The notes beneath the pieces were generated by a model. That model did not search any database. It saw only the letters and a list, made by a program, of their open reading frames with translations, and was not told the DNA's origin. Positions 52,991-61,457 of a stretch of DNA of 64,000 bases are shown here, piece by piece (position 1 is the first letter of the stretch; every line of letters begins with the position of its first letter). This DNA is from Actinomycetes bacterium (lineage in GTDB: Bacteria; Actinomycetota; Acidimicrobiia; Acidimicrobiales; RAAP-2): assembly GCA_021806045.1 (NCBI GenBank), contig JAJZDI010000004.1:26748-90747 (forward strand). Reading direction: 5' to 3'. A program made the position numbers and the translations under genes.

Positions 52991-53919
52991 GGACGCTCCC
53001 AGAAGCCCGGTCCGACAGGCTGGTCGTAGCCCCCCGACGACACCAGGTAGCCGGCGGCGTCGACAGCCAGCGGAAGCTGGGGCAGGGGCCGGGGAGCGGG
53101 CCCGAACTGGGGCACCGCACCGGCGCGGACGTTGAACACCGACTGGTGGCACGGGCAGACGAGCTCGGTGGTCTGCTCCTGGTACAGGCCGACAGGGCAC
53201 CCCAGGTGGGTGCACATCTTCGAGTAGCCGACGATGCCGTGGACCGTCCAGTCCGACCGGCCGGGCGACTCGAGCACCACCGGCTCCTGGCCGGCCTGCA
53301 GGCGGATGAGGATCGTCTGGTCCGGCGAGTTCCCCTCGTGGCCCTGCGGGAACACGGTCAGCACGCCGCCCACCTCGAGGTCCGACGGACGGACGCGGCG
53401 GCCGTCGACGGTGACCACCCGGGAGCCCGCCCGCCAGTTGGTGACGAACAGGGTGCGCCCCGGCTTGGGGCCGAGCGAGCGCAGCAGGGGGAAGGCGGCT
53501 ACCACGCCGAAGACGGCCGAACCCAGGGCGAACAGGCCACCGAGCACCTTGCGGCGCTTGACCACCAGGCCGCCCCGCTCGACCACGGCGGCGCTCATGG
53601 CGTCGCGCTCGTCATCGGTCGAGTGGAAGTCGTGGCGCTCCTCGACGAACGGGCCCTGGGGCATCAGGTACTTGCCCCAGGCGGCGACGCCGAACCCCAG
53701 GCCGAACAGTCCGACCCCGAGGGTGGCGGCCTGCCACTGGGTCTGGTTGCCCACCCAGAAGGCCACCCCGAAGCCGATGATGCCGATGATGCCGATCACC
53801 ATCGAGATGGCTGCGGCGGCGGCCACGGCCTGGGGCCGCTTGGCGTAGGGGGCGAGGTGCGGGTCGTCGAGGGCGGCGACCGGCAACGGCCCGGTCGTAC
53901 TGCGTCCGTCGTCGCTCAC
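52987..53919 (-). CDS. qcrA: Rieske iron-sulfur subunit of the bc1 complex
   Basis: 310 residues from GTG 53919, with GTGA overlap to qcrC. Three membrane helices are expected in the first 190 residues, as in actinobacterial QcrA. The Rieske cluster is bound by CTHLGCPVG and CPCHQSVFN (Cys-His pairs), near residues 232-258. RRKVLGG before the third helix resembles an internal Tat-type motif, as known for actinobacterial Rieske proteins. It passes electrons from menaquinol to the diheme cytochrome. Confidence 0.96.
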   Translation of the reverse strand: MSDDGRSTTGPLPVAALDDPHLAPYAKRPQAVAAAAAISMVIGIIGIIGFGVAFWVGNQTQWQAATLGVGLFGLGFGVAAWGKYLMPQGPFVEERHDFHSTDDERDAMSAAVVERGGLVVKRRKVLGGLFALGSAVFGVVAAFPLLRSLGPKPGRTLFVTNWRAGSRVVTVDGRRVRPSDLEVGGVLTVFPQGHEGNSPDQTILIRLQAGQEPVVLESPGRSDWTVHGIVGYSKMCTHLGCPVGLYQEQTTELVCPCHQSVFNVRAGAVPQFGPAPRPLPQLPLAVDAAGYLVSSGGYDQPVGPGFWERP

Positions 53920-54824
53920 GAGCGCTCTCCGATCCAGAAGCTGACGAGCATGAGGAGGCCCACACCGAAGAGGAGCCCGACGAAGCCCTCGGCCACCGGA
54001 CCCACCCCGCCGAGTCCGAACCCGCCGGGATTGGACGGGTGCTGGATGACCCCGTGGACGTAGGCGGCGATGTCGGCCGCCTCCTGGTTGGTGATGTTCC
54101 CGGCGCCGAACCGGGGCATGTTCCCCGGGCCCGACCGGATGGCCTCGACGATCTGCTCCACCGTCGCCTGGTGGAGGCTCGGAGCGTAGGCACCCTTGTA
54201 GAGGGCGTCGCCAGCGCCGGTGATGGTGTGGCAGGCGGCGCAGTTGAGCGTGAACAGGCGTCCTCCGTTGGCCACGTCCGCCTGGGACAGGGCGACCTGG
54301 GGGATCTGCACGCCGCCCGGCGCCAGGGACTGGACGTAGGCGGCGATCTCGAGGGTCTGCAGGCGGTTGAAGCGGGGCGGCTTCCGGGTGGCCTGGATGC
54401 TGGAGTCGGCGAGCGGCATGCGCCCCGTCGACACCCAGAAGTCAACGGTGCCGGCGCCGACACCACGCAGGTTGGGGGCGAGTGCGCTGCCGGCGGCGTC
54501 CGTCCCGTGGCAGCTGGAGCAGTTGGCTGCGAAGAGCTGCTCACCGGGGGGGATGCAGCTGGCCGGAAGGTTGGCGTACGAGATCGGCGACCCGGGGGCG
54601 GCCGGTGTGGTCGAGGTGATGGTGCACGGCTGGGACGTCCCCGCGGTGGCGCCGGCCCCGGCCCCGGCCCCTGCCGTCGCGGCACTGGTCGTGGCGGCGG
54701 TGGCGGGATCCGACGCCGCCCGGGCCGTCCCCGGCGCGAACGACAACAGCCCCACGACCCCTACCGCGCCGGCCATGGCGGCGGGTACCACGAATCGACC
54801 CCGGAGTAGACGACGCATCCCCAC
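53916..54824 (-). CDS. qcrC: Diheme cytochrome c subunit of the bc1 complex
   Basis: 302 residues from GTG 54824; the ATG two codons on is an alternative. A signal-like helix is followed by a Thr/Ala/Gly-rich linker. Two heme c sites are present: CSSCH (about 106-110) and CAACH (about 193-197), with distal Met candidates in GRMPLAD and GNMPRFG. A C-terminal membrane helix (GFVGLLFGVGLLMLVSFW) anchors it. In bcc-aa3 supercomplexes this subunit replaces a soluble cytochrome c and reduces CtaC directly. It starts 5 bp after ctaE. Confidence 0.95.
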   Translation of the reverse strand: MGMRRLLRGRFVVPAAMAGAVGVVGLLSFAPGTARAASDPATAATTSAATAGAGAGAGATAGTSQPCTITSTTPAAPGSPISYANLPASCIPPGEQLFAANCSSCHGTDAAGSALAPNLRGVGAGTVDFWVSTGRMPLADSSIQATRKPPRFNRLQTLEIAAYVQSLAPGGVQIPQVALSQADVANGGRLFTLNCAACHTITGAGDALYKGAYAPSLHQATVEQIVEAIRSGPGNMPRFGAGNITNQEAADIAAYVHGVIQHPSNPGGFGLGGVGPVAEGFVGLLFGVGLLMLVSFWIGERS

Positions 54825-54829
54825 GACCC

Positions 54830-55435
54830 TTACTTGAGCAGGAAGAGGCAGCTGAACAGCCCGATCCAGACGATGTCCACGAAGTGCCAGTAGTAGCTGA
54901 CGCCCTGGAAGACTGCCGTCTCACCGGGATCACCCTTGGGGCCCTTCAGCCGGCCGAGGAGGAACACCATCGCCACCAGGCCGAGGAACACGTGCAGGCC
55001 GTGAAGCCCCGTCATGATGTAGAAGAGCGACCCGTAGGCGGTGACCGTCGGATCGGTGGCTGCGTGGTGCGACAGGGTGATCCACTCGTAGAACTGGTTA
55101 CCGACGAACGCAGCCCCCATGATCAGGGTGACCACGATCCATCGCTTGGCGCTGGTGCGCTTGCCCCGCTCCTGCTGCCACACCGCGTGCTGCATGGTGA
55201 AGCTCGACGCCAGCAGGATCACCGTGAAGATGCCGGCCTGGATCGTGTCCAGCTTGGTGCCGGTCGGCGGCCACACGGACGCGTGCGACCGGATGGTGAA
55301 GAACGCGGCGAAGAGACCGCTGAAGAACATCACCTCAGAGCCGAGCCAGATCATGACACCGATCGCCAACATGGGCGGCCGGGCAGGACGGTGGCGCTGG
55401 GTGGACGGAGGCTCGACGGCGAGGGCCTGAGTCAC
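54830..55435 (-). CDS. ctaE: Cytochrome c oxidase subunit III
   Basis: 201 residues from GTG 55435. Five membrane helices are expected. WLGSEVMFFSGLFAAFF holds the conserved Glu helix, YIMTGLHGLHVFLGL the conserved His segment, and the C-terminus GVSYYWHFVDIVWIGLFSCL is diagnostic. It stabilises the aa3 oxidase core. It leads the qcrCAB genes, the usual actinobacterial arrangement in which the oxidase and bc1 genes are co-transcribed. The upstream 30 bp are AT-rich (CTAAAAACTAG) and likely hold the promoter. Confidence 0.95.
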   Translation of the reverse strand: MTQALAVEPPSTQRHRPARPPMLAIGVMIWLGSEVMFFSGLFAAFFTIRSHASVWPPTGTKLDTIQAGIFTVILLASSFTMQHAVWQQERGKRTSAKRWIVVTLIMGAAFVGNQFYEWITLSHHAATDPTVTAYGSLFYIMTGLHGLHVFLGLVAMVFLLGRLKGPKGDPGETAVFQGVSYYWHFVDIVWIGLFSCLFLLK

Positions 55436-55559
55436 GTTCTAGTTTTTAGCCGATCTCGGGGGGAGAGGGCCAAACCATCGCCTCAGGCGACCGTCACAGA
55501 CGGGACCGGCCACGTCGCAGCCGGTGTGGCGCGGCCCTCCGTCCGGCTGTTGTCCCTGG

Positions 55560-57821
55560 TCAGCGGGACCGGGCGGCCAGCGCGGCGGGAAGCGGGCGGG
55601 CGTGGACCACAACCAGGTGCCGGGTGGGCCGGGTGAGAGCCACGTACAGGGTGCGCAGTCCCCGGGTCGTCTCGCCGGCGATCACGGCCGGTTCGACCAC
55701 GACCACAGCGTCGAATTCGAGGCCGTTGGCGCCCTCGACCCCCAGGACCACCAGGGGAGCCGCCAGGGCGGAGCGACCGGCGTTGCGGGGGTCGACCGGG
55801 GCCATCCCGGCCCCCGCCAGCGCGGCGGTGACCGGAGCCACCAGGTCTTCGGGCGCCAGGACGGCTGTCCTCCCGGCACCGGCGGCGGCGACCGCCCCCC
55901 GGGTGGCCGCCACCACCCCGGCGGCGAGTCCGGCGGGCGACGGCACGGCGACGATCTCGGGCTCGGCGCCGACCCGGCGCACGGCCCGGGGCGGGACGAG
56001 ATCGGGAGCGGCCACGGCCAGCACGCGGGCGGCCACGTCGAGCACCTCGGCGGGCGTGCGGTAGCTCACCGTCAGCTCGACCATGCGGGGCGGGCGGCGG
56101 GCCGGGAGGTGGGCCAGGACCTCCCCCCAGCTCTGCGAGGCGGCCGGCGAGGTCGCCTGGGCGATGTCCCCCACCACCGTCATCGATCCCGACAGTGATC
56201 GCCGGGCCAGCATCCGCAGCTGCATCGGCGACAGGTCCTGGACCTCGTCCACGACGATGTGCCCGTAGCTGGGCTGCGCGTCCTCCTGACCGCCGTTGCG
56301 GGGACCGAGCAGGTGGCGTGCCTCGTCGACCAGCGCGGCATCGGCCACCGTCCAGCCGACCTCGTCGAAGGAGGCCGACCGCGGCCGTCGGAGCAGGCGC
56401 TGCTCATCGGCGGTGAGGACGCCACCGGCCGCGGCGGCGATCAGCGGTGGGGCGCCGAACAGGTCGTGGAGGAGCTCGTGGGGTGAGAGCTTCGGCCACA
56501 TCCGGTCGAGGACGTGGGTGAATTCGGGAACCCGGCGCACCTTGCGGGTGAAGTCCTCCAGGTCGAGCTCGCCGTCGGCAGCCGCCTCCGGCGCCTCGAA
56601 CCCGGGGAACGAGACGACCGGCCCGGGAGCGTCCAGGCCGAGCCGTTGCTGGGACTGCTGGGCCCTGTCGGCCAGCAGCCGCACGACCGCCTGCTCCACC
56701 AGCCGGCGGCGTGCGTTGTGGCTACCGGGGCGCCGGCGTGCGCTCTCGACGATCTCCCGGCTCTCGGCGGCGGTTATCCGCAGCAGGAGGGCGCCATAGG
56801 GGATGACGGCGTCCGCGGCAAGCGGCCGCTGGCGGGTGCGCACCGCCTTCGCGACCACCTTTGCCATGCGGACGTCGCCCTTCAGCCGGGCGACCTCGGC
56901 CCGCTCCTGGGCCCGGACGCGGACCTCGGGAACGAGGCCGGCCACCGTGGACAGGGTCACTCCCGTCTCGCCCAGGGAGGGGAGCACCTGGTCGATGTAG
57001 CGGAGGAACAACGGGTTGGGTCCCACCACCAGCACCCCTTGGCGCTCGAGCGGGAAACGGTGGGTGTAGAGGAGGTAGGCCGCACGGTGGAGGGCCACGG
57101 CCGTCTTGCCCGTGCCTGGGCCGCCCTGCACGACGAGGACGCCGGGCAGGGGCGACCTGATGATCTCGTCCTGCTCCGCCTGGATGGTGGCGACGATGTC
57201 GGACATCTGCCCCGAGCGGGCGCGGTCCAGGGCGGCGAGGAGGGCGGCCGGTCCACCCAGCGGCACGTCGCCGACGATGAGGCCCCCGGCCGGCCCCTCC
57301 CGGTGGGCCGCCCCGGGGGCGACGGTGGTGATCCCGCCGGCCGGGCCCCCTGCTCCGGAGAAATGCTCGTCCTCGACGCTCACCACCCGGCGCCCCTCGA
57401 TCCCCAGGTGGCGCCGGAGGAGGAGGCCCAGCGGATCGCGGCCCGTCGCCCGGTAGAACGGCTCGGCCACCGGCGCCCGCCAGTCCACGACCAGCGGTTC
57501 GTGGTCGGCGCCGTGCACGGCGAGGCGACCGATGTGGAAGGACTCGACAGCAGGTGTGTGCCCACCCGCGGGGGCCTCGTCGACCTCCCGGTCGATGCGG
57601 CCGAAGGTGAGGGCCTGGTCGCCGATGTCGAGCTGCTCCAGGCGGGCCAGGCTGGTCCGTACGATCACGTCCCGTTCTGTGCGCGACTGGAACGTGCCGC
57701 CGCGCCCCAGGTCGAGTACGGCGTCCATCATCGCCTGGGCATCGGCCCGCATGGCGTCGAGGCGCTCGTAGGCCCGGTCGACGAAGGCCTGCTCTGCCCG
57801 CAGCTCGTCCTCGACCTCCAC
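55560..57821 (-). CDS. HelD-like UvrD/Rep-family ATPase
   Basis: 753 residues from GTG 57821 with GGAGGAGG upstream. An N-terminal coiled-coil (about 1-70) is followed by a split helicase core: Walker A GGPGTGKTAVALHRAAYLLY (about 234-253), Walker B IVVDEVQDLSP, motif III VVGDIAQATSP and SYRTPAEVLDV. The C-terminal RecA-like half includes LEFDAVVVVEP and LYVALTRPTRHL. Layout and coiled-coil match HelD, which removes stalled RNA polymerase and is linked to rifampicin tolerance in actinobacteria. A DNA helicase IV-like role is the alternative. It diverges from hemE. Confidence 0.88.
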   Translation of the reverse strand: MEVEDELRAEQAFVDRAYERLDAMRADAQAMMDAVLDLGRGGTFQSRTERDVIVRTSLARLEQLDIGDQALTFGRIDREVDEAPAGGHTPAVESFHIGRLAVHGADHEPLVVDWRAPVAEPFYRATGRDPLGLLLRRHLGIEGRRVVSVEDEHFSGAGGPAGGITTVAPGAAHREGPAGGLIVGDVPLGGPAALLAALDRARSGQMSDIVATIQAEQDEIIRSPLPGVLVVQGGPGTGKTAVALHRAAYLLYTHRFPLERQGVLVVGPNPLFLRYIDQVLPSLGETGVTLSTVAGLVPEVRVRAQERAEVARLKGDVRMAKVVAKAVRTRQRPLAADAVIPYGALLLRITAAESREIVESARRRPGSHNARRRLVEQAVVRLLADRAQQSQQRLGLDAPGPVVSFPGFEAPEAAADGELDLEDFTRKVRRVPEFTHVLDRMWPKLSPHELLHDLFGAPPLIAAAAGGVLTADEQRLLRRPRSASFDEVGWTVADAALVDEARHLLGPRNGGQEDAQPSYGHIVVDEVQDLSPMQLRMLARRSLSGSMTVVGDIAQATSPAASQSWGEVLAHLPARRPPRMVELTVSYRTPAEVLDVAARVLAVAAPDLVPPRAVRRVGAEPEIVAVPSPAGLAAGVVAATRGAVAAAGAGRTAVLAPEDLVAPVTAALAGAGMAPVDPRNAGRSALAAPLVVLGVEGANGLEFDAVVVVEPAVIAGETTRGLRTLYVALTRPTRHLVVVHARPLPAALAARSR

Positions 57822-57864
57822 GACACCTCCTCCCTGTTCCCCAACCGCACACGGGGAACCTTCG

Positions 57865-57870
57865 ATTCTA
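57865..57870 (-). promoter_or_regulatory. -10 box of the HelD-like gene
   Basis: TAGAAT on the minus strand lies 43 nt before the GTG at 57821 and gives a leader of about 36 nt that includes the Shine-Dalgarno sequence. Confidence 0.45.
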
Positions 57871-57920
57871 TGCGCCCGACGCCCGCTACGGGCCGGGACC
57901 CCGCCGATGGCGGGCGGCGC

Positions 57921-57926
57921 TAGCGT
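57921..57926 (+). promoter_or_regulatory. Leaderless -10 box of hemE
   Basis: TAGCGT ends 6 nt before the GTG start at 57933. It is divergent to the HelD-like promoter about 50 bp away and would drive the hemE-hemH-hemY-lnt run. Confidence 0.6.
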
Positions 57927-57932
57927 CGCGGC

Positions 57933-59072
57933 GTGATCCCGCCAGATCCGGGCGACCCCGGAACCGACGCCGCCCCCGGCCCCCCCTCCGCTACCGACCC
58001 CGCAGGGGGGCGGCTGGCCGGCAGCCCGTTCCTACTCGCGTGCCGGCGCCGGCCCGTGACGCGGGTCCCCGTCTGGTTCATGCGCCAGGCCGGGAGGTCG
58101 CTGCCCGAGTACCGGGCCGCCCGCGGCAGCGGCAGCATCCTGGGGGCCATCGCTCAGCCCGAGCTGGTGGCCGAGCTCACCCTGCAGCCCGTGCGCCGCT
58201 ACGGCGTGGACGCAGCCATCCTCTTCTCCGACATCGTCGTCCCCGCCGCCGCCGTCGGCTTCGGCGTCGACGTCGCCCCCGGTACCGGACCGGTGGTGGA
58301 ATCGCCCCTCCGTTCCGCCGCCGACCTCGAACGGCTCCGCCCCTACGAGCCCGACATCGACGCCCCCTACGTGGCCGATGCCGTCCGGCTCGTCGTCGCC
58401 GACCTCGACATCCCCCTCATCGGCTTCGCCGGTGGTCCCTTCACCGTGGCCAGCTATCTGGTGGAGGGCGGGCCGTCACGGCACCACGCCCGGGTCAAGG
58501 CCCTGATGCACGCCGAGCCGCTGCTGTGGCACCGCCTCGTGGACCGCCTGGCCGACCACGCCGTCGCCTCCATCCGGGCCCAGCTCGACGCCGGGGCCAG
58601 CGCCGTCCAGCTCTTCGACAGCTGGGCCGGGGTCCTGGCACCGGCCGACTACCGGACGTTCGTGATGCCGGCCACCTCCCGCATCCTCGAGGAGCTCCAC
58701 GCCTCCCACCCCGGGGCGCCCTCCGTCCTGTTCGGCGTGGGCACCGGCGAGCTGCTGGCCGACATGGCCGCCACGGGCGCCGACGTGATCGGGGTCGACT
58801 GGCGGGTCCCGCTCGATGCGGCCCGTTCCCGCGTGGGGAGACGCCCGGCGCTCCAGGGGAACCTCGACCCTGCCATCTGCCTGGCCCCCTGGGAGGTGGT
58901 GGCCGGGGCCACCCGGTCCGTCCTCGGCCAGGCCGGCGACGAGCCGGGGCACGTGTTCAACCTCGGTCACGGCGTGCTGCCCGAGACGGACCCGGGCGTG
59001 CTGGCCGCCGTCGTGGACCTCGTCCACCAGGAAGGGCGGGCGGGGGTGGCGGCCCCGGGGGACGGGCAATGA
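57933..59072 (+). CDS. hemE: Uroporphyrinogen decarboxylase
   Basis: 379 residues from GTG 57933. After a Pro/Gly-rich extension of about 30 residues the family signature PVWFMRQAGRSLPEYR appears, followed by ILFSDIVVPAAAVGFGVD with the catalytic Asp, GFAGGPFTVASYL and QLFDSWAG. It converts uroporphyrinogen III to coproporphyrinogen III. It heads a run in which each gene overlaps the next by 4-14 bp. Order and partners fit the coproporphyrin-dependent heme pathway of Gram-positive bacteria. Confidence 0.96.
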   Translation: MIPPDPGDPGTDAAPGPPSATDPAGGRLAGSPFLLACRRRPVTRVPVWFMRQAGRSLPEYRAARGSGSILGAIAQPELVAELTLQPVRRYGVDAAILFSDIVVPAAAVGFGVDVAPGTGPVVESPLRSAADLERLRPYEPDIDAPYVADAVRLVVADLDIPLIGFAGGPFTVASYLVEGGPSRHHARVKALMHAEPLLWHRLVDRLADHAVASIRAQLDAGASAVQLFDSWAGVLAPADYRTFVMPATSRILEELHASHPGAPSVLFGVGTGELLADMAATGADVIGVDWRVPLDAARSRVGRRPALQGNLDPAICLAPWEVVAGATRSVLGQAGDEPGHVFNLGHGVLPETDPGVLAAVVDLVHQEGRAGVAAPGDGQ

Positions 59073-60004
59073 GCGGGCGCCTCGGCGTGCTCGTCATGGC
59101 CCACGGCACGCCCGGCCGGCCCGAGGACATCGCCGCCTTCTACACCAGGATCCGCCGGGGCAACCCGCCGCCGGCGGCGCTGCTCCACGAGCTCCAGGAT
59201 CGCTACCGGGCGATCGGCGGCACGTCGCCGCTGGCCGAGCGGACCCACTCCCAGGTCGACGGGCTCGCCGCCGCTCTCGACAGGGCCGATCCCGGCCGTT
59301 GGGCCGTCCGCTTCGGGGCCAAGCACACCGACCCGTCGATCGAGGACGCCGTGGCCGCCCTGGCCGACGCCGGCGTCACCCGGGCCGTGGCCGTGGTCCT
59401 CGCCCCCCACTTCACCGGCCCCGGCACCGGCGAGTACCTGGAGCGCGCCCGGACCGCTGCCGACGCCGCCGGCATCGAGCTGGTCCTCGTTCCCAGTTGG
59501 CACCGGGCCTCCGGGCTCGCCGACCTGCTCGGCCGCCGGGTGGTCGACGCCCTGGCCAGGCGGCCAGAGGGCACCAGCCCCGGCGAGACCCACGTGCTCT
59601 TCACCGCCCACAGCGTCCCCGTCCGGGTCGTGGACGCCGGCGACCCCTACCCTCGGCAGGTCGCCGAGTCGGCGGCGGACGCGGCGGGTGCCGCCGGGCT
59701 CGACGCATCCGGCATCGGTTGGTCGGTGGCGTGGCAGAGCGCCGGACGCACCGCCGACCCGTGGGTGGGACCCGACATCCTGGAGGAGATCCGCCGGCTT
59801 GCCGGCACCGGCAGGCGGGCGGTCATCGTGTGCCCCGTGGGGTTCGTGGCCGACCACCTCGAAGTCCTCTACGACATCGACGTCGAAGCGGCGGCGGCCG
59901 CCGCCGCGGCCGGGCTCAGCCACCTGGGCCGGACCCGGTCCCTCAACGACGACCCCGAGTTCCTGGCCCTGCTGGCCGAGGTGGTGCGCGGTGCCGGTGC
60001 CTGA
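59069..60004 (+). CDS. hemH: Ferrochelatase (probably coproporphyrin ferrochelatase)
   Basis: 311 residues from ATG 59069, ATGA overlap with hemE. VLVMAHGTPGRPEDIAAFY is the N-terminal motif; LFTAHSVPVRVVDAGDPYP contains the metal-site His, and CPVGFVADHLEVLYDIDVEA contains the conserved Glu and Asp residues. In actinobacteria with this gene order, the enzyme usually inserts iron into coproporphyrin III (CpfC) rather than protoporphyrin. The coproheme decarboxylase needed to finish that route (chdC/hemQ) is not in this window. Confidence 0.94.
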   Translation: MSGRLGVLVMAHGTPGRPEDIAAFYTRIRRGNPPPAALLHELQDRYRAIGGTSPLAERTHSQVDGLAAALDRADPGRWAVRFGAKHTDPSIEDAVAALADAGVTRAVAVVLAPHFTGPGTGEYLERARTAADAAGIELVLVPSWHRASGLADLLGRRVVDALARRPEGTSPGETHVLFTAHSVPVRVVDAGDPYPRQVAESAADAAGAAGLDASGIGWSVAWQSAGRTADPWVGPDILEEIRRLAGTGRRAVIVCPVGFVADHLEVLYDIDVEAAAAAAAAGLSHLGRTRSLNDDPEFLALLAEVVRGAGA

Positions 60005-61457
60005 CGGCAGACAGTCCGTCGTGGTGGTCGGCGCCGGCATCACCGGGATGGCGGCGGCGTGGGAGCTGGCGGGCGGGCCGGCGGCGGACGGCGTGCGGGT
60101 CACCGTCCTCGAGGCGGGCGACCGCCTCGGGGGCAAGCTCCAGGCCGTGCAGGTGGCCGACCGCACCGTCGACGTGGCCGCCGACGCGTTCGTCGCTCGC
60201 CGGCCCGAGGCCACCACCCTCGTCGCCGAGCTCGGCATCGCCGACGAGCTGGTCGAGGTGGCGACCGGGGGGGCGTCGGTCTTCGCCCGGGGGCGCCTGC
60301 GACCCCTGCCGGCCGGCCTCGCCCTGGGCGTCCCCACCCGGTGGTGGCCGCTCGCCCGCTCGGGGATCCTCTCGCCGCTCGGATCCCTGCGGGCCGCGCT
60401 CGACCTCGTGATCCCGGCCCGGTCCGGGCCGGGTGATACGCCGGCTGGCCGGCTGGCCGACCGGGCCGTCGGGGACGTGGTCGGCGGACGGCTCGGGCGC
60501 GGCGTGGTCGATCGTCTGGCCGATCCGCTCATCGGCGGGATCAATGCCGGCTCCGTCGACCAGCTCAGCGCAGCGGCAGCGTTTCCGGGCCTGGTACCGG
60601 CCGCGGCACGGGGCGGGAGCCTGATGCGGGCGCTGCGGTCGCCGCCAGCCGGCCCACGTGCAGAGGGGGGCTCGGGCGGGAGCGCGCTGTTCGCCACCGT
60701 CGCCGGCGGCACCAACGCCCTGGCGTCGGCGCTGGCCGGCGCCCTCGGGGAACGGGGGGTCGCCCTGCGCACCGGTGCCCCGGTGGCCGCCCTCGACCCG
60801 AAGGGAACCGGTTGGAGGATCGAGCTGGCCTCGGGCGAGGTGATCGAAGCGGACGGTGTGATCGTGGCCACGCCCGCGCCGGCCGCCGCCTCGCTCCTGG
60901 ACGGGGCCGCACCCGACGCGTCGGCACTCCTGGCCCCGATCGAGTACGCGTCGGTGACGGTGGTGACGCTGGTGTGGCCCGAGGCACAGGTGCCGACCCA
61001 CCTCACCGGGACGGGCTTCCTCGTGCCCCGCACGGAGCGGGTGGGCGGGCAGGCGGCGCTCATCACGGGCTGCACGTACCTCGACCGCAAGTGGCCCCTG
61101 CTGCGGCGGCCCGGCGAGGTCCTGCTGCGGGCCTCGGTCGGGCGGTTCGGGGACGAGCGAGCCGCCGCACTGGGCGACGACGAGCTGGTCGACCGGGTCA
61201 CCGGCGAGCTGGTGCGGATCCTCGGGGTGTCCGGGACCCCCACCCAGGCGGTGGTCACCAGGTGGCCCGATGCCCTCCCCCAGTACCGGCCCGGGCACCT
61301 GGAGCGTATGGCGAGCCTGCAGCTTGCCGTGGCCCGGGTCGGGACCCTCGGCGTGGCCGGTGCCTTCGTCGCCGGTGTCGGCATCCCGGCGTGCATCGGC
61401 TCGGGAAGGAGCGCCGCCCGGGACGTGCGGGCGTCGATGGTGGGCGAGCGGCGATGA
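59991..61457 (+). CDS. hemY: Protoporphyrinogen/coproporphyrinogen oxidase
   Basis: 488 residues from GTG 59991; GTG 59997 is an alternative. It overlaps hemH by 14 bp. The FAD fold starts with VVVVGAGITGMAAAWELAG and LEAGDRLGGKLQA. VDVAADAFVARRPEATTLV is the substrate-domain entry and the C-terminus VAGAFVAGVGIPACIGSGR contains the second dinucleotide motif. Oxygen-dependent HemY-type enzymes in this gene context act on coproporphyrinogen III (CgoX). It is coupled to lnt by an ATGA overlap. Confidence 0.94.
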   Translation: MPVPDGRQSVVVVGAGITGMAAAWELAGGPAADGVRVTVLEAGDRLGGKLQAVQVADRTVDVAADAFVARRPEATTLVAELGIADELVEVATGGASVFARGRLRPLPAGLALGVPTRWWPLARSGILSPLGSLRAALDLVIPARSGPGDTPAGRLADRAVGDVVGGRLGRGVVDRLADPLIGGINAGSVDQLSAAAAFPGLVPAAARGGSLMRALRSPPAGPRAEGGSGGSALFATVAGGTNALASALAGALGERGVALRTGAPVAALDPKGTGWRIELASGEVIEADGVIVATPAPAAASLLDGAAPDASALLAPIEYASVTVVTLVWPEAQVPTHLTGTGFLVPRTERVGGQAALITGCTYLDRKWPLLRRPGEVLLRASVGRFGDERAAALGDDELVDRVTGELVRILGVSGTPTQAVVTRWPDALPQYRPGHLERMASLQLAVARVGTLGVAGAFVAGVGIPACIGSGRSAARDVRASMVGERR

